Shown: positions 48,859 through 61,409, counted from the stretch's first letter. The stretch: DNA of 64,000 nucleotides from Timema cristinae (GCA_039000515.1 JBCFYV010000012.1:12514693-12578692); one strand, 5' to 3'. A program made the numbers and translations. Notes: generated from the letters alone by a model not told the origin.

Positions 48859-49475
48859 TTAGAAATAAGTGCAATCTTTGTTTACCCACATAGCACACAT
48901 TAGGCATTGCACCCACACCTCTCCATGATCATCTGCAAACAACCCACCACAAAACAGACAAGCAGTGTCATCTTTAAAAGGGGATGTTTCCTCGTAAGGA
49001 AGTCGAATAAAGAGTCAACAGACGAGGGGATGTCAATCAAGTCATCATCACTTGAACCGCTGCTGATGCATTGTTGCTTTGCCTTGGGTGTGTTTCTTCT
49101 TATTGGCCTTTTGAAACCAAAAGTTGAAAGCTGATATTTTTGCACTTAAGTCGATGTTGCTCCTTTTCCACGTTCACCACCACAACTCGAACTTTTTGCC
49201 CTGTTTGGTGGTTTTGTGTCTGTAGGTTTTGCCGTAGATGTTTCTAAATTTGTCTTGTAGGGAAAGCTTGTTATCAAGTTAGAAGAGCTTGGTTTCCTGC
49301 CTCTGCTAGATATTTTCTTTTTTGGCTGAGGAAATGGCACAATATCCTTACCTCCCGGACGGTTACTGGTGATTGGGGTTGTTGGTGTAAGGCTGGGAGT
49401 ACCTTGACGTTGTGGGGTGACAGAGATTGAGGATAACCTTGGTGTGTGAGGTACCTTTACATCAGTTGGTGGCAT
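48859..49475 (-). pseudogene. Pogo-like DDE transposase C-terminus with zinc-binding end
   Basis: Reading the minus strand from 49,475: a Ser/Thr/Pro-rich linker, then KDIVPFPQPKKK and RGRKPSSSNLITSFPYKTNLE-type sequence, the basic tail typical of DDE_1 transposases. A single in-frame TAA at 49,146-49,148 interrupts it. The same frame then resumes with an acidic SSDDD segment. A frameshift near 49,000 leads to CLFCGGLFADDHGEVWVQ and CLMC, ending in VNKDCTYF and a stop at 48,859: a CxxC, CxxC, C zinc-binding module. Weak traces of the catalytic end may continue to about 49,770. Non-functional as it stands. Confidence 0.75.
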
Positions 49476-50735
49476 GTTTCAATGAGCAATAACTTATCTT
49501 TGGTACAGACACGTTGTATTTTAAATGCAGCATGAAATGGCTATTAAAGCGTCTATTAAAGGCAATTCATGGCCTAAGAAATTGGCATTTATGAAGCTTT
49601 CTCACTTGAGATAGCATAAGTCGTAGAAACTTGGATTATAGTCTGTGAAACGTTTTTTTTGACTCACTTTAGTAGTCTTAGTGCTCCATGATAGTCTTAT
49701 TGGCCCTGAATTTTTGGTTGTTGAGTGTGTGATTTGTGAAGGTGGTGATCTTGTCTAGTTTCATTACATCTATTTCATTGGAATAATGCCCATCTGAATG
49801 AGCAAAACGGATGATGAATGCAGTAGGTTTGCTTAGCTATGTAATTTTGTCATTATGAAAATTTAGCCTAACCATTTGAAAATGGGCAACCCAATTGGGC
49901 ATGGGGATCACCTGGCCTCATGGTGTGCGATATCATTTTTCGAGGATATTATTTTGGAGGCAGGAATGATCTCGAGGCAGAAAGACCAATCGTTATAGTG
50001 AAATCACTGTTATAGCACCAATTTGTGCTTCCTTTCAACCCAAAATTGTGGATTTCTTTGACGCCATACGGTGGCACTTTGACCAGTCCGAGCCCTGTCG
50101 CCTACTTCTTTTTTTTCTTTTTTTTTTTTTTAGTTAAATAATTGCATGACCATCTTTATGGCTAACACTTATAAGCGGTGTAGACATTCCGTGGAGAGCC
50201 TTGTTGTTTATGGTGGCCGAAAAATTGATCTTAATTTCTATATTGTTGTAACCATTTTAAGAAATATTTGTTTGGTCTCTTTAGCATTTGTAAACTTCCT
50301 TAATTTTGGTTAGTACCATTCCAAACCATCGTTACCTGAACCCTAATTACCAGTTTAGGCCCAATGGTAAAGATGTTTACTTAGTTAGGTGGACCAGATG
50401 AGGTTGGAGGTGATTAATGGAATTAACCTTAAGTCAGTTAAACTGTACCTTTAGTGAGAATAGCACTATTTTATATTTGAATGTAACTGTAATAGAAGAA
50501 TCATATGGGTTGCGCGAAGGGTTTTTGGGAATGGTTTCCTAATTTTGTTCTTGTCTTTTACTGAATGGTTGATACTTGGAAAATCGATTTCCAAATCTTT
50601 GAGGATTTTCATTTTGACATTTATTTGTAAATTTTCATTGTCACATTGGATTTTTCATTTCATTTTATTTGCCATTAGTTATCATTATTGTTACATCTCA
50701 TTATTATGATGTTTTAAATTTATTTTGGGTTTACT
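49476..50735. other. Start of eroded sequence
   Basis: From about 49,490 onward, recognisable features become blurred by small indels. 49,476-49,770 may be the upstream end of the transposase relic (on the minus strand, PPSQITHSTTKNSG resembles the family's LPPHTTHKxQPLD). The rest shows nothing. Confidence 0.4.
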
Positions 50736-50855
50736 ACAGTAATTTTACGCATTCCCTATCTAATGGACCCCACTGGAGATACAATGAGAGGACCTAAGTT
50801 TAACGTGGGAATCCGAACACTGGGTCTTTGGCATTCCGAATTAATTTCCTATTTA
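50736..50855 (-). repeat. SINE-A relic, eroded
   Basis: The plus strand reads GGACCTAAGTTTAACGTGGG, AATCCGAACAC and TTGGCATTCC, the inverted 3' body of SINE-A, with the tail reduced to TTTTGGGTTTACTACAG. Errors are spread evenly rather than at CpG sites. Confidence 0.6.
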
Positions 50856-51819
50856 AATGATTATGGTACTAGTTTCAATGGATGATTCTTGCTTTTATGA
50901 TTTTGAAGATAGGTGACTTTCTTGTAATTAGACTTACAATACTTTAAACGCTTATTTGTATGATTGAGCCAAATATTGGGTTTTGGTGATTATGGATGAT
51001 TTTAATTGTGAGATTTTAATTTTACGCACTATTTTAGGTCACTTAATTCCTTCATTTGAGTAATAACTTCTCTAAGATGATTAGGTCCTTTGTTTTTTTC
51101 TTGCGTGAATGTTTCTGCGAATGATATCTCCAATATTTGGACTCAATTAAAATTTCCTCCGTTTTTCGGTCTAAATGTTAAAGGTTTAAATAAGATGTGA
51201 GTAGCTCATGAGGAACCCTAAATAATTTTGCTGAATTTTAATGGTAATTAATTTAATAACAAGTATTATTCAGATTGCTGGTCAATAGATGTACTTCGTC
51301 TGGTCAATATCATTCATGAGATTTAATTCTTTAAAGATGAAAATCAAAAAGTTTTTCTGGCTCAAAATATGGACTGTAATGTCTCAGTCTAATTCCCTCT
51401 AATATGGTACTCTGCTGTGTATATCATCGTTGTAAGTAATAGTCCATTTTGACTCATATCTAGTTTTAGGAATAACAGTGTTTATTAATTTCAGCAGTTG
51501 GAATACAATTATCTTTAAAATATTCCTGAGATATTTTAGTAAGAATTTGCCCAGGTTTTTGGAAAAATTTGTCTATCAGATTTTATAAACGTTTTATTGT
51601 TTAATCTGGGTATGTTTGAATTATTGGTTATATAATTTCCCGATTAGTAAATGTTTGAACTGTGAAGTCGCTATGGTTTATTTAAGTCTCAGGGCCTTGG
51701 TGTTATTTTGGGGTAAAGAAGTTAAATTCATTATTAATTTCAGGATTAAGATTTACCGTTTGTCATTAGCTTTGAAAAAATAAGATTCTATATATTATGT
51801 TGCGGATGGAATTCTTATC
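50856..51819. other. Unassigned, eroded sequence
   Basis: No gene or repeat boundary recognised. Confidence 0.45.
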
Positions 51820-52200
51820 TTGTTTTCAGATTCACAACGGTATTCTCAGCTTATCTGTCGTGCCAAGTTATTGTTTTGCCGCGGTCGGAAGGACGTGATT
51901 GGCTGCAGTTACCCATGTAGGGGTTTAAGTCCTTTACTCCCTGATGCTCTGGTAGCTCCAATAGATTTAGGGTCCCACGCCAGTTGTTGTTCAGGTTGTG
52001 GTTGGTGGATCCGAGGGTCAATTTTCCACCCCTTGTTATTATGTTAGCAGTTGTTGTGGTTCTATGACTTTCCACATGTTTCCAGTCACTATACTCTTTG
52101 GTGCCGTCTATCCCATTATTGCTAATCTCTTGGCTTTGATCTTTCAGTACTTTGTCACTCAAAAGTTAATTCCTTCTTGACGTATTAAAAAGTTTTTAAA
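51820..52200. other. Overlapping open frames, function unknown
   Basis: Both strands are open here: minus 51,851-52,162 (103 codons), plus 51,820-52,047 and 51,998-52,180. The region is more base-balanced than its surroundings. The minus-strand peptide is polar and has no motif I can name. It might be part of a retroelement, with TGGCGTGGGACC on the minus strand (about 51,970-51,981) looking faintly like a primer-binding site. This is weak. Confidence 0.25.
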
Positions 52201-53299
52201 GCCCCTATTAATATCGCTTTGTTTTTATTGTGTACCGTTATTCTCAATTTTGGACCGAATTGTTATCCAAACGTCGGTTTCGCTCTGTATTTACGCTTAG
52301 GCGGTTTTCTTATCAGTATTTAAAAAAAGAATTAGGTGACACGTGCAATTCCAAATTATTATATAGCAACTCTTATAGGAGACTTAATGTAAGAAAAGCT
52401 ATTACACCGTTGTTTATTTATAAATTTTGGGGGTGAAGCAATATTTCATCAACTTTTTTTGCATGAGTATTCAGGTCCTTCAGATCTTTTCTAGTGGAAT
52501 ACCACCGCTATCACTGCATTAAGTCGGCAACTAAAAGGTCAATCGCATGATACTGTGATCAGATCGAAATTTTGTGACCTCAAATGTGAGGTCTGAATCA
52601 TTCCCATCAATAAATGCTGCATTTAATGCTAAATGTTCAGCACTAGGTCTCATATAATCAAACAGTCCTACCTATTTGTATCCCCACTCTCTGTAATATT
52701 ATTTAAAAAAATTGTTACAGACCACTTTTATATGTTCCTCTCTCTCGATTAAGTACATTCAGTAGGATATATTTTGCCTAGTTGGCTTTGGGCTCGAATT
52801 AGATTCTAAATGGGTAAAAAAACAATTTTGAAATGGGTTTTGGTCTCTTTTAGAATTAAGTGGAAATTCATGTAATTTTGGTTATACAATTAAAAAACCA
52901 TCAGCTTAGCTGAGTGAAAATATTTGGGTTTTTAGCCCATTTAAATAGTTTAATATCAACTCCAATTACGTAGTGAATTAAGGAAAATTGTTTTGAATTA
53001 GATTATGTTATCCTTTGCATTGTAGGGAGAGTGTACACATTTTTATTGGGAAAACTCAATTGGGATCTCATGAGATTCAACCAAGGGTTTTCGAATTCTA
53101 GCAGTCTGTTCAAAAATTAGCACTTAGCGAATACGCAACCGGAAGCAATTTTCTAAAATTTTGGTTTAGGTAGTTACAATTAGAAACTAGTTAAATAATA
53201 AGATATAGAGTCAAAGTACTTTATTTACATAAAAATGGATGTTATTATATTAGAATTATTATTTTATAATGGGTGAGTTATTATTATTATTGAATTATT
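52201..53299. other. Unassigned, eroded sequence
   Basis: A SINE-B-like trace on the minus strand at about 53,020-53,150 (GGGAGAGTG, then ATTCAACCAAGG) is probable. Otherwise nothing. Confidence 0.35.
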
Positions 53300-53334
53300 A
53301 CCTAATTAGAGGTTTAAATTGGAGGTGGGTTTTA

Positions 53335-53880
53335 ACGGCATTAACTATTTTAGGGTTGTTAGTGATTTTGGTTTAAAGTAAGTAAGCGCTCAGTTTGAGG
53401 TGGACGAATTTCAAGGGTGAGGCCTGGCCACTTCAAATTTTGAAAGACTTGGACTTTTAAGAAGTTGGTATTTCGTTTAAGTAACCCTCTTAGAGTTTGT
53501 TAGGATCGATATTTTAAGGAAATGAGAACTCTTAAGGTTGTTAAAACGCTTATTTGAATTGAACTTTTATATTAGGTTTGTTGGAGAATTGATTTTATAT
53601 AATGTTGAGCCTTTTAGGGTTTTTAGTGATTTTAAGGATTTGACCTCAGGTTGTTAGTTGGTTTTAAAGAGTAGTATCTCTCAAAGGGTATTTTGAGGTG
53701 GTTCTTATTTTAGGGAAGTTGTGCCCTCTAGTCTTCTTAATCGTTTTGAGGAATAGAACCTTTTAGGGTTGTTATTTGGTTTTAAAGTAATTTAAAGGGA
53801 TTTTAGATTATAAATGATTATTAGATGAGTGACCTTCTTAGGGTGTTAAGGGTTTTAATAAAGTTTAAGTCTAATTTTCA
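53335..53880 (+). repeat. Minisatellite-like array
   Basis: A core close to CCTTTTAGGGTTGTTAGTGG followed by TTTTAAAG recurs with variation near 53,347, 53,608, 53,642, 53,758 and 53,832. A second, weaker set is at 55,905-56,340. The spacing is irregular (about 35-115 bp). Confidence 0.5.
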
Positions 53881-54074
53881 AGATGATGTGGCCAAACAAT
53901 ACGCTTGATAAAGGTACCATATAAAGAATACTTACAGCTTATAGGAAGAAAAAATTTACATTCTGCGACAAATAGTTATTACTACTTTATAACTTAATTT
54001 TAATCTGGTTTACTAGTATACTAATTTTTTTGACATATATTAAATTTATATGTAATATACTTTAAATAAAGCTG

Positions 54075-54340
54075 TGAGGTTCCTGGTGGTTAGGGATAAG
54101 TTTATATAATTTCTGAGGGTTCATTCTAATCCTTGGTTATGCAAAGATTTTTGATTTAAACTATCATTCCTCTAAACTAGTGTGATTATCAAAATGTTAT
54201 GTATGCTGAGAATCAGACTCCAACTGGCTTGACCAAACGTTAAGTGTTTAATGTCCCCATTTTCAGTCAAAACCTACAAGTTCACATTAGTAATGTGTAA
54301 GGGCTAACGAAAAGTTAAATTATATAATTTAATAGTCATA
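54075..54340 (+). repeat. SINE-A, eroded
   Basis: TTCCTGGTGGTTAGGGATAAG, then TTCATTCTAATCCTTGG and CAAAGATTTTTGATT correspond to head, B box and body start of SINE-A. The tail is at about 54,280-54,340 (ACATTAGTAATGTGTAAGGG). Confidence 0.6.
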
Positions 54341-55870
54341 GATATATGTATAGTAATTTAGTTATATAAAACTAAAGATTAATACTCTTGATGCACACTG
54401 GCAAGTTCTCATTATTTGTCAAAGTATTTACATCTTAAACAGCTCTCCCTTGGTTTCTTTCAGCCGCTGTTCGAAGAAAGTTGTGATAGGTTAAAAGAAT
54501 ATATGGTCAAATAAAACCCATGGTAGCTTTCTTATCTAACGAATAGATCAGCTATTGATTAAACGTTGCTGACATGTAGTGAGGGCTGTGGTTTGGAATG
54601 ATTGTATTTAAACCCCTCTGTAAACGGACTGATAGACAGAGTTGTAACTAATGAGTAACCAACGTTCCTATTTTTTAAAATAACACACAATGCGGAAAAG
54701 TCATAAACTCTAAACCATTAACTGATCTCGAATTTCTTCTTTACCTTGGGGTATGCTTTTTATTCAAAAGCAACTAAAAATTAAAAAAGCCATTTTTTAT
54801 TATTGTGAATTTACAATGATTGAGACGGCATTTGCGTTCAAGTCTCCAGAAAGATTTATTAACTTAGGACTTACTATGCAAATTCATTTTTTTTTAATTT
54901 AGAAACGTCAACAATTTCAATAACTATATTATATACACATTCTTATAAAAATTTTAATTTTGATATTTAACAATGAATAGCTCAGGTTAATTTTTCCAAC
55001 ATTTTTGAGAAAACAAAACAAGTATTTTTTTGATGGCAAATTTTCAGATGGACCTAAGTGTTCTTAATCGGTAGGAACAAATCCTTCTCGCTTTATACGT
55101 AATCGGATGATTTTTCTATGAACATGAGTTTCTTATTTTAACACGCTCCTATGCATTTTTTCGTTTAAAGTATTAATGACTATAAAATTGCCTACACGTT
55201 GACTGCAGCTTAGAGTCTCAGGTAATTTATGACTTGGAAATGCTACCTGGTTGATTTTTAAACGATCTGTTATTCTCTCCTAATTTATTAAATGATTGTG
55301 ATTTATTAAACAGTCAAATTACATATTTTTGCTCTAAAATTTTATTTATAACCTTTATCAGTATGGTTAAATTTTTGGATTAATTATTGGTAGATTGTTC
55401 GTCAAATGTTTTAATCGACATGGTGGATATTTGGGGCTGTGGTATTTTCTTGAATTTTGAATTAAGGACAGAAACACTGAATGTTGATATGTTTATTTCT
55501 TAAGCAGTTTAATTGTCGAGTGTTGATGATTTTTGGTTTGCAGCGCATCGTTACTTCGTCGATATACTATTAATTATTAATTCGTAGTGTAAAATTTGTA
55601 GGTGTCAGTATAACCCGCTTTATGTAGGGGAGTAAACCAGTTTAAAAACCACCTAAGTTGCAATTTTTTTGATAAACCCTAGAAACTTCGTCTATCCATT
55701 TTTAACACGAACTTAGCACTTCAGCAATGAACCTAATTTGATGTATATTCGGTTCAGTAGTATGTTAAACCTTAGTTATAAATAAATAATATAGAAGTAT
55801 TTTTTAATAAAAAGGAATGAATCATATAGAACTACATTTCTACAAAGGCTAGAGTTGATACAAATTAATT

Positions 55871-58000
55871 ACTAACTTAGGTAATGTTGGAGGGTGGTTT
55901 TAAGGATTAACCTTTTAGGGGTTTATGTGTTTAAAGTAAGTAAGGCGCTCTTGGGTTAAGGGAGGAGGGTTATTTTAAAGGAAGCCCTTAGGTGTAAGGG
56001 TTTTAGAGGTCTTGAACCTTAGGGCTTGTAGTTTGGTTTAGTAACCCTCTGAAGTTATGTGGTTTCCTTACGATTTTAGAATGTAGCCTTACGGGGTTGT
56101 AAATTGTTTTTTAATATTTACTTCTACACTTCAAAGGGGTTTGAGAATCAGGTTAATGTTAAGTAAGTGAGTTAATTAACTTAAGTAATTTAGATTGAAA
56201 ATTAACCTTTCAATTTAGGATTTAAGTTGTTTTTAAGGATAGTAATTGGATTAAAAGGTTTTAAATTTAAAGTTGATTTGAACTTCTCAAACATTTTTAG
56301 AATAGTTTTTGAGGATTTTTTGGGTTGTTATTTGTTTTAAAATTGAACGGGTTGTTAAAGGCGTTATTTTTTTAAGAATTTCTTATAAAGGGATTATTTG
56401 ATGTTTATTTGTTATAGTGTTCTATAGTTAGGACTCAAAGTTTTCTAAAATATAAAGTAAAATATACAAGAATATGTAATAAATCATTAAAAGAATGCAA
56501 CACCTTATTCGGCAGTTAACCTTTATGACCTTTACACTCAAACCAAACAAGTATTTGTAATACCTAGTAAAGTATTATGTTATCTTTTTAATATTAAATA
56601 TAAACTATAGTTTATATATAGATGAGGTTATTTGATGATGATATCAAACTCTCACGGTAGACGTCATAGTTAGGATAAGTTTTCAACATCATTTGATAGT
56701 AGGGTTCAATCATTGTATATGGAAAATTTATTATGAAACCTTCCTTCCCTCTGAAAAAAAAGTATAGTTAATTTTTGAATTTATTATACAAGATCCTTTC
56801 ACTATTCTCGAACACGAAAAAAATATTCTATCACAGTTTTATGCACAATCACCCTACCATTAACTTGAAAAAGTAGTGAACCTAATAGGTAGAGTGTCCT
56901 AATAAAATAATATAATAATTTCAATCATTAATATAGTGAGTAATATATATTGTCATTAAGATAAATAATACCTCTAAAGTTCTGTCACATATTAATTAAA
57001 CCTGTCCAGGTGTAATTTACTTTTAAAAAATGACTTTAAATAAAGGGTTTCGACAGAAAAATCAAATAATTTAAAAGTTAAAAAATAGATTTAAAATTAA
57101 AACAAGTTTCTACTAATAAGAATGTGAGTAATATTTTATTAAGCTACATAATTATTTAAGTAATATTAATAATTGTCATTATAATATTTGTGGAAATTCG
57201 GCTGTATTTTATAGCATATAAAATTACCTTAACCACTTACATAATTTAAAATACCCATTTTAGTAAATTTTTATTTAAAAAAAACCTATTAAACTGAATC
57301 TGATATTTTTTCCAAAAGGAAATGATTTTATTTTCCTTATTAATGTTTAAGACTAATGAATATTTTTTCAACAAAATAAATGTGTACATATAGATTTTTT
57401 TTCTATCAAAATTCCAAATTTCATAATCTCCTTAAAAATTTATTAAATAATCATACGCATAACATTATTTCATAAGATATTTAATCAAATTAGTTGAAAT
57501 TAAATACATTAACAATTTAAAAAATATCTAATTACATGTTGATGTGGAATTTGATTTTAAAGGATACTTTGTTAAGTTTGGATCCATAATATTTTAAAAC
57601 AAATCATAGGTAACTATTTGAAAATTTTTTAGATAGGACTGTTTCTTTAAATTATAGGAAAATACCCATAGTATCATATTCTATATAATATATTTTAATC
57701 TTCTATGGTTTTTTTGGTTTCTAATTTTCCCTCAATTGGCCTTTCTTGTGAACGACGATGGTTAGATGCACTTTCGTCTACACTGACCGATGGTGAATTT
57801 TGACTTGGAAAATGTCAGGTTATAAACGATTTTTTTAAAGGTATCCACTATTTTGCTTTATGATACGTTATAGATATTAAAATGATTTTTGCTCAAAAAT
57901 TTGATTTTATATTTATCAGTTATGTTAAATTTTTGCGATTAATTATATAGTAATTGTAGTCACATTGGTTATTAATCGAAATGTAGGCGGCGTGTTGTTT
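55871..58000 (+). repeat. Direct duplication, pair 1 right copy
   Basis: Partner of 53,300-55,470 (see that entry for matching words). It includes its own eroded SINE-A, so the duplication either followed that insertion or is an assembly effect. No coding sequence. Confidence 0.6.
56640..56930 (+). repeat. SINE-A, eroded
   Basis: TTAGGATAAGTTTTCAAC, then AGGGTTCAATCATTG (B box), AAACCTTCCTTCCCTCTG, CACAATCACCCTACCATTA and an AAT-like end follow the SINE-A order. Many single-base losses. Confidence 0.7.
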
Positions 58001-58029
58001 TTCTGAATTTATTACGCACTTAAAAGCAC

Positions 58030-60370
58030 AATTTAACAATTTTAATTTTTTTAAACATTAAAAATGTTATTGAATCCGAATTAAAAACCACTACTTACAA
58101 TACTTAGGAAAATTATTAAATATATGTTATAACCTCTAATGTTCGTGTATCAACGTATGTAGTGCTTAGCGTTTAAGAGCTTAAAGGTGTAACCAGTGGC
58201 GTTAGACTCCTATTATGATTTTTTTCAAAAAGTTATTAAAATTTTTGCATCCTATGTTCTAGAGCTCGTTTTTCTATATGTATTTTATTATATTAGCTTC
58301 ATGATTCATGAAACGTGAATCAACTTGGAGCCTCAGAATAGTAGGATGGTAAGCATTGGAGCAAGATAATTGTGTAACGTGTGAAGAATGCTCATATGAG
58401 CGTTACTGGTTTACAAACTAGATTCATGTACGCGAGCTTGTAGCAAGCGAGGGATGATTAATCTGAGTCTCCTTGAATAGGGTGTTCCTAATGAGTTTTT
58501 CTTCTCTAACAATTTGGTCTCAATTCCTCTGAAGGAAACCTGCAAATCAGTTTAATGTTTACTATTAGAAACTTAACTAAAAAACTGAAGGGATTAAGAA
58601 CGTTAATTTAATTTTAAATAATAAGTAGTTTGGTTTATGACTAAATGTGGCCACAACATTAGCTTTCTCCAATTCAAGTTGAATTTAATTAACCTCAAAC
58701 AATTTCTAACTAATTTTTAACTATTTTATCTTTGGCTTATACATACGTGATATGAAACTAATGTGTTTTTTTTTAGGTTATAGAAAAAATTAATGATGTT
58801 CTATTTGTGTTAGCGTCTGAATGTTCATGTACAAAATTATTATAAATAATACAAAATGTTAAAGAATGAGAAATGTGAATATAAATAAATGTCTATGTGA
58901 ATTAGGAACAATAATTTATTAATAATTTAAATGACTTTAGTCTCCAATAACACAGGCATGATTAGAAGGAAGACCATGTTGTATTTAATCTAGTTTAAAT
59001 GTGAAACTACACGTTATCATGTGGGTCCTGACGATTGATAGAAATTTGCGTTGGATAATAAGTTATGTTCTGTTCATATAATTGCTTATTAATGCTAAGT
59101 ATATAAGTTATACTATACAATTATACTAATAGAATAGTAACGTAATATTGAAAAAAAAAATTGTTTGAAACTTTTAATAATATTCTCAACCCGAATCCGT
59201 TATTCGATCAACTAGAAAAATATTTGATAGAATAATGCGTTAGTTACATGCGTAAAACAAAAAGATTGATTTATTTTGAAAGTAAGTTTTCCCTAACAAT
59301 AATTAGATATGCTTGATTCTTAATTTTGTGAGTAAAATTATTGTCGATAAGAATGTCTAGTTTTATCTTGTAATTTAAATCGCTCTTCAGATGCTGGATC
59401 CTGTAATAAATTATTAATTTAACGTAAGGTGGAAAATTTACAAAATTTACAGAGAGAGTATGAAGAAGGATAAAAATGTAAGAAGGGAATCAAATAATCT
59501 TCATATTAACCTTCTTAGGTTACTAGGTAATGGTTTTAAAGAATATGATTTTATAATAATTTATTAAAGACTTAAAGGTTAAAATACTTATTAGTTCTTA
59601 CGACCCACTTAGCGATTGCCATTTTTTTTAAGTTATTTTTCATTAATATTAAAAATGGACTTCACTGACGGTAGAGTGTGCTTGAACATTTGGATACTGA
59701 AGGGTTTTTCTTTTAATGGTTTTATATTTACTCCATTTTAAAAAATCAACTACCTCGTAGATTTTTTCATATCACAATTATAATATACCTAATCATAGGA
59801 ATATAGGATGGTACCAAATGGTTTACTATGATACGCTAAAAAGGTTTGAACTCAGATATACTCTTTGACAAACAATACCGACGTGATTTTATTGGACAGG
59901 GATTTAAAGTCCACTTTCCAATTTAAGCCATATTCGTATTTGATAAATTCCAATTAACTGAGTGTAAAATTCTGTTATTACAATTACTTTCTTTGATTTG
60001 TGACTAAAAATGAACAAGTTTGATTACTATATATATATAATAATTATTATTCTAAATGGTTGTTTTTTTAGGTCAAATATTGAATTCTTTTCTAAATTGC
60101 CTACCCACTTCAGTGGCGATACAATATGGAGTCATTTGTTGGATACTATAAGCTGGAAGTAAGAGAAAGTTTAAAATAGTTTAGTATACTCGTAGGTTGT
60201 TTTATCTTAAAATCAAGCAATTTATTTAGTGCAATCGTCGAGCTATTTAAAATTTTCTGTGCTTTACTATGAATATTAGAGTATATATCGTGATATCATA
60301 GAAATTCGTATAAAGTTGTAGATATTCTAAAGAATTAATTCGCTATCCGTTTTGTATGAGCTATTGAGAA
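58030..60370 (+). repeat. Direct duplication, pair 2 left (eroded) copy
   Basis: Colinear with 60,370-62,880 at an offset of about 2.4 kb. Matching words include AAAAATGTTATTGAAT (58,065 and 60,398), TGAAACGTGAATC (58,308 and 60,672), AAGAATGAGAAATGTG (58,862 and 61,262), TAGAATAATGCGTTAG (59,229 and 61,627) and ACTGACGGTA (59,663 and 62,118). This copy is shorter and has scattered indels. The SINE-B at the matching place (about 58,410-58,560) is barely recognisable. Confidence 0.75.
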
Positions 60371-60771
60371 TTACAATGTAATAATTTTAAACATAAAAAT
60401 GTTATTGAATTTAATGCATAAAAACCACACTAAACTAATACCACTTAGACAACACTATAACTCATTGTGTATAACCACCCTAAATGTCAATAGTAGCAAC
60501 TGTATGAAACGTTGGCTTTGCGTTTAGGAGCTGTACTGGTGGTTACATGGCGTTAGACTCGCAATATTATTGATTCTTTTTAATAATTAAAGTTCACTTA
60601 AAAAATTGGCTGCTTATATATAAACACAGACTTGCATACTAGATCTACTCTATAACAACACCAGATTTCCTGAAACGTGAATCCAACCTTGGAGCCTCAA
60701 ATCATACAGGTGTGTGGACGATTGAGATAATTATAAATATAACTGTTGTTGAAGAGATCGTCTAGTTTGAG

Positions 60772-61024
60772 CGTAGTTGGCTAACGCACTAGATTGGTGT
60801 TGAGCTAGACTGCCCAGGAGGGGGAGATCGAGGTTCGAATCTCAGTCGGGTGAACTGGGGGTAGTTTTTCCTAAATGGTTTTTCCCCTCTCCCTCAACGC
60901 AATTGTGTGGTTCAATTCCGCTAAATAACACCGTCATAATTCCTAACCCATTAGCGCAATTAGAACTTAAGCGTATAACCTGAACGGTTATTAAGACGCG
61001 GTGCTAAATAATAATAAATAATAA
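60772..61024 (+). repeat. SINE-B with target-site duplication
   Basis: Head (CGTAGTTGGCTAACGCAC, B box GGTTCGAATCTCAG), body (TTTTTCCTAAATGG, CCCTCTCCCTCAACG) and common tail (AACCTGAACGGTTATTAAGA, then CGCGGTGCTAA and AAT repeats). Flanked by TAGTTTGAG at 60,763-60,771 and 61,025-61,033. Confidence 0.9.
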
Positions 61025-61178
61025 TAGTTTGAGTGTAGGCAAATGTGGCTGCACATCCTCTAGCTATCCTCTCATCACTTCTAATTATTATATACAAATA
61101 AATACCTAACCTTTATGTAAACCATAATCCTATGCTTGTGGCTTATACATACGTGAATATAGAACAAGTAAATGTTTT

Positions 61179-61409
61179 TTGTGGGGGGAGGGGAGGGGGT
61201 ATTATTTGGTGTTAGCACCCAACCGGGCTGTACACAAATATATTAATAAATACAAAGTGTTAAGAATGAGAAATGTGGAATATAAAATAAATGTACCGTC
61301 ATGTGCATGTAGGAACAAGAGAACATTATTGATGAATAAAATAGTCTCAGTATACCAGGCCATGATTAGAAGCACGACCCCAGTCAGTAGGAATCCTAGT
61401 TTAATGTGA
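61179..61409 (+). other. Unidentified open frame
   Basis: 76 codons starting just before a G-rich tract (61,181-61,198). The predicted peptide is basic and shows no familiar motif. The eroded partner at about 58,790-59,010 does not keep the frame. Probably chance. Confidence 0.12.

Larger units (their letters stand above)
53300..55470 (+). repeat. Direct duplication, pair 1 left copy
   Basis: Segments recur about 2.58 kb downstream in the same order: TAAGTAAGCGCTC at 53,380 and TAAGTAAGGCGCTC at 55,935; GTAACCCTCT at 53,480 and 56,041; an eroded SINE-A at 54,075 and 56,640; GACTTGGAAA at 55,230 and 57,801; ATTTTTGGATTAATTAT at 55,370 and a near copy at 57,930. Identity is patchy with many indels. 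Confidence 0.6.

Noticed and set aside
60772..60850. Possible tRNA gene
   Set aside because: A and B boxes are present but there is no acceptor stem, and a SINE body and tail follow, with a target-site duplication.
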